Assembly (NCBI GenBank): GCA_039587215.1
Contig: JBDHIW010000137.1
Coordinates: 1-6,629, forward strand
DNA: 6,629 nt
Direction: 5' to 3'
Source: CAMYLY01 sp039587215
GTDB lineage: Bacteria > Gemmatimonadota > Gemmatimonadetes > Gemmatimonadales > GWC2-71-9
Part shown: positions 4,676-6,629 of the stretch, piece by piece
How the letters are laid out: every line of letters starts with the position of its first letter
How positions within the stretch are numbered: position 1 is the stretch's first letter
Translations under genes and position numbers: made by a program
The notes under the pieces: generated by a model
The model's database searches: none
Told to the model about the DNA's origin: nothing
Seen by the model: only the letters and a program-made list of their open reading frames with translations

Positions 4676-5671
4676 CTAGAAGTCGGTGGTCGGGACGCGG
4701 CGCATGCCGGCGTCGGCGAACGAGGCGTAGGCCCGTTCGGCCTGATCCGTGAAGTCGGCGACCCCTGGTATCACGACGGGAGACGAGCAGTCGTCCAGCA
4801 GCGTTACGCGTGCGGCGAGGCCCGGGTCGCGCGCGGTGATGGCGTCGAGGAGGTCGTGCACCGTCCACGCGACGCAGTGGCTCTTTGCCTGACCCGCGAT
4901 GACGATCCGGTCGAACGCCAGGAGATGGTCGACGAGCGCCGTGTTCGCGGCCGCCACGGGCTGTCCGTCGTGGTCGTCGGTGACCTCGGGTGCGAGGACC
5001 GAATAGTGCTCGGTCAGCGCGTTCAATCCCTTGAATTCGACACGCGGCGACGTCGCGCGCGCGACCGAGTGGAAGAACACCGCTTCCTCGATGGTCGAAA
5101 CCAGCGCGTGGCCGATGCCACCGACCATCGCGTGGTACGGCCACACGAGCAGGGCATAGCGCCCCTCCGCGAGCCGCCGCACGTAGTGCCGGGCGTACCG
5201 CGCGGTCCACGCGGGATCGCGCCCGGGCAGTGTGACCGCGGGATTCGGGCGCCAGACGCCGCCGTCGATGTCTTCGGGGGTGATCACCGTCTGCCCGCCT
5301 ACCGGGTGGTTCCCGGTGGGGTCGACCCAGAAGAGTGGGTGGAAGATCTGCAGTGCGGTGTGCGTGTCGAACGTGGCGACGATCTCGGTGATGCTGTCGA
5401 GGTGCCCGTAGATGAGACGGGCGAGCCGAATGTTGTCGTCGATCGCCCCGCGGCCAGACCGCCCGGCGACGAACAGTTCGTGATCCGGTAGGCAGAACGT
5501 ATTCTGGCAGTCCACGAGCAGGAGACATGTGCGGCGTGCATCCTCGCAGGCGGGTCCAACGCCATGCGTGTCAGCCCACGCGCGCGCGTGGGTGGCGCGT
5601 TCGGCGTAGGGGACGCGCCAGACTCGACTGGCTCCGTCGGGGTCGAAGTGTGCAGGGATGGGCAGCGTCAT
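4676..5671 (-). CDS. Long-form nicotinamidase-like cysteine hydrolase (isochorismatase superfamily)
   Basis: A 331-residue protein starting at the ATG at 5671. The isochorismatase-fold catalytic triad is visible: D54 in 'LLLVDCQNTF', K214 in 'VEFKGLNALTEHYSVL', and nucleophile C266 in 'GQAKSHCVAWTVHDLL'. The nicotinamidase metal site is also complete: D102 and H104 in 'FDTHT', H111 in 'FHPLFW', and H180 in 'VWPYH'. These correspond to D49, H51, H57 and H71 of Mycobacterium tuberculosis PncA, so nicotinamide deamidation to nicotinate (NAD salvage) is the leading assignment; related amides are possible substrates. It is much longer than the roughly 180-210 residues of a standard PncA. There are about 46 extra residues before D54 and about 55 extra between H111 and the WPYH motif. 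The frame stays open to 5764, but the upstream extension runs through the divergent intergenic region, so the internal ATG is preferred; no strong Shine-Dalgarno is seen. The marR promoter begins about 40 bp past its stop, with no clear terminator. Confidence 0.85.
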   Translation of the reverse strand: MTLPIPAHFDPDGASRVWRVPYAERATHARAWADTHGVGPACEDARRTCLLLVDCQNTFCLPDHELFVAGRSGRGAIDDNIRLARLIYGHLDSITEIVATFDTHTALQIFHPLFWVDPTGNHPVGGQTVITPEDIDGGVWRPNPAVTLPGRDPAWTARYARHYVRRLAEGRYALLVWPYHAMVGGIGHALVSTIEEAVFFHSVARATSPRVEFKGLNALTEHYSVLAPEVTDDHDGQPVAAANTALVDHLLAFDRIVIAGQAKSHCVAWTVHDLLDAITARDPGLAARVTLLDDCSSPVVIPGVADFTDQAERAYASFADAGMRRVPTTDF

Positions 5672-5782
5672 GGCGGCAGCTCGTGCATCAAAGGTACTGC
5701 GTTCGTGACGCACTCGGCATGACTCACGGAACGTGATGTACTCTCTCCCCCCGTGGAGGGGCATCGTCTATCTTGCGTGGTC
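5672..5782. promoter_or_regulatory. Divergent intergenic region between hydrolase and kinase genes
   Basis: These 111 bp must hold promoters for both flanking genes. For the kinase, TATCTT at 5769-5774 is eight bases before its ATG. For the hydrolase, TACCTT on the minus strand (5696-5691) would give a leader of about a dozen bases. Neither has a convincing -35. A short inverted repeat TGCGT-5-ACGCA (5698-5702 / 5708-5712) sits just upstream of the latter and could be a regulator site or chance. Confidence 0.35.
5769..5774 (+). promoter_or_regulatory. -10-like TATCTT just upstream of the kinase gene
   Basis: TATCTT ends eight bases before the kinase ATG, so transcription would start within a few bases of the start codon. 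The intervening GCGTGGTC is a poor Shine-Dalgarno. No clear -35 is found. Confidence 0.35.

Positions 5783-6629
<847 letters not shown>

Noticed and set aside
4602..5528. 308-codon minus-strand frame overlapping the hydrolase gene, and a plus-strand frame at 4661-5491
   Set aside because: Both overlap the hydrolase, whose catalytic residues are all in the chosen frame; the alternatives are Arg/His/Pro-rich without domains, and the minus-strand one runs through the MarR operator.
5698..5712. Inverted repeat TGCGT-5-ACGCA between the hydrolase and kinase genes
   Set aside because: Five-base arms are too short to call an operator without conservation; mentioned only within the intergenic feature.

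Overview
The window is about 6.6 kb of GC-rich bacterial chromosome with eight protein-coding genes packed at high density, two of them cut by the window edges. The best guess at the host is Gemmatimonadota or a close relative. The main reason is the protein kinase at the right end, whose N-terminal lobe and HPHILPLYDSGEADGF-type segment resemble the expanded soluble kinase family of that phylum. The greA sequence and a DUF885-type lipoprotein peptidase fit this too. The assignment rests on memory of family sequences, not on a search. No RNA genes, CRISPR arrays, insertion sequences or integration signs are visible, and the region looks like ordinary core or soft-core chromosome.

Layout, left to right. 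(1) The 3' end of a DUF4139 protein (+) converges on a multi-pass membrane protein of the DUF1295/ICMT/5-alpha-reductase superfamily (-), with a GC hairpin between their stop codons. (2) A divergent intergenic region separates that membrane protein from greA (+). A DUF885-family predicted metallopeptidase lipoprotein (+) follows greA 50 bp downstream. (3) An 11-bp-stem hairpin lies between the peptidase stop and the stop of a convergent NmrA-type NAD(P)-binding protein (-). (4) The NmrA gene lies 47 bp downstream of a MarR-family regulator on the same strand, so the two probably form a marR-nmrA operon. Its promoter is an AT-rich island containing a 9+2+9 bp inverted repeat that overlaps the -35/-10 spacer, which fits an autorepressor operator. 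(5) Upstream on the same strand is a long-form nicotinamidase-like cysteine hydrolase (-) with complete catalytic and metal-binding residues. (6) Divergent from it, a serine/threonine protein kinase (+) runs off the right edge.

Functionally, the middle-right block may share a nicotinamide-nucleotide theme. It holds a nicotinamidase-like hydrolase (NAD salvage), an NmrA/HSCARG-type protein (a family that includes NADP(H) sensors) and a MarR repressor likely controlling the latter. This is inference from adjacency and family. The clearest regulatory signal is the MarR operator. A second theme is that greA, marR and possibly the kinase lack a good Shine-Dalgarno sequence and carry a -10-like TAnnnT hexamer 6 to 8 nt before the ATG, which suggests leaderless transcripts. 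I do not see a convincing previously undescribed multi-gene system here.
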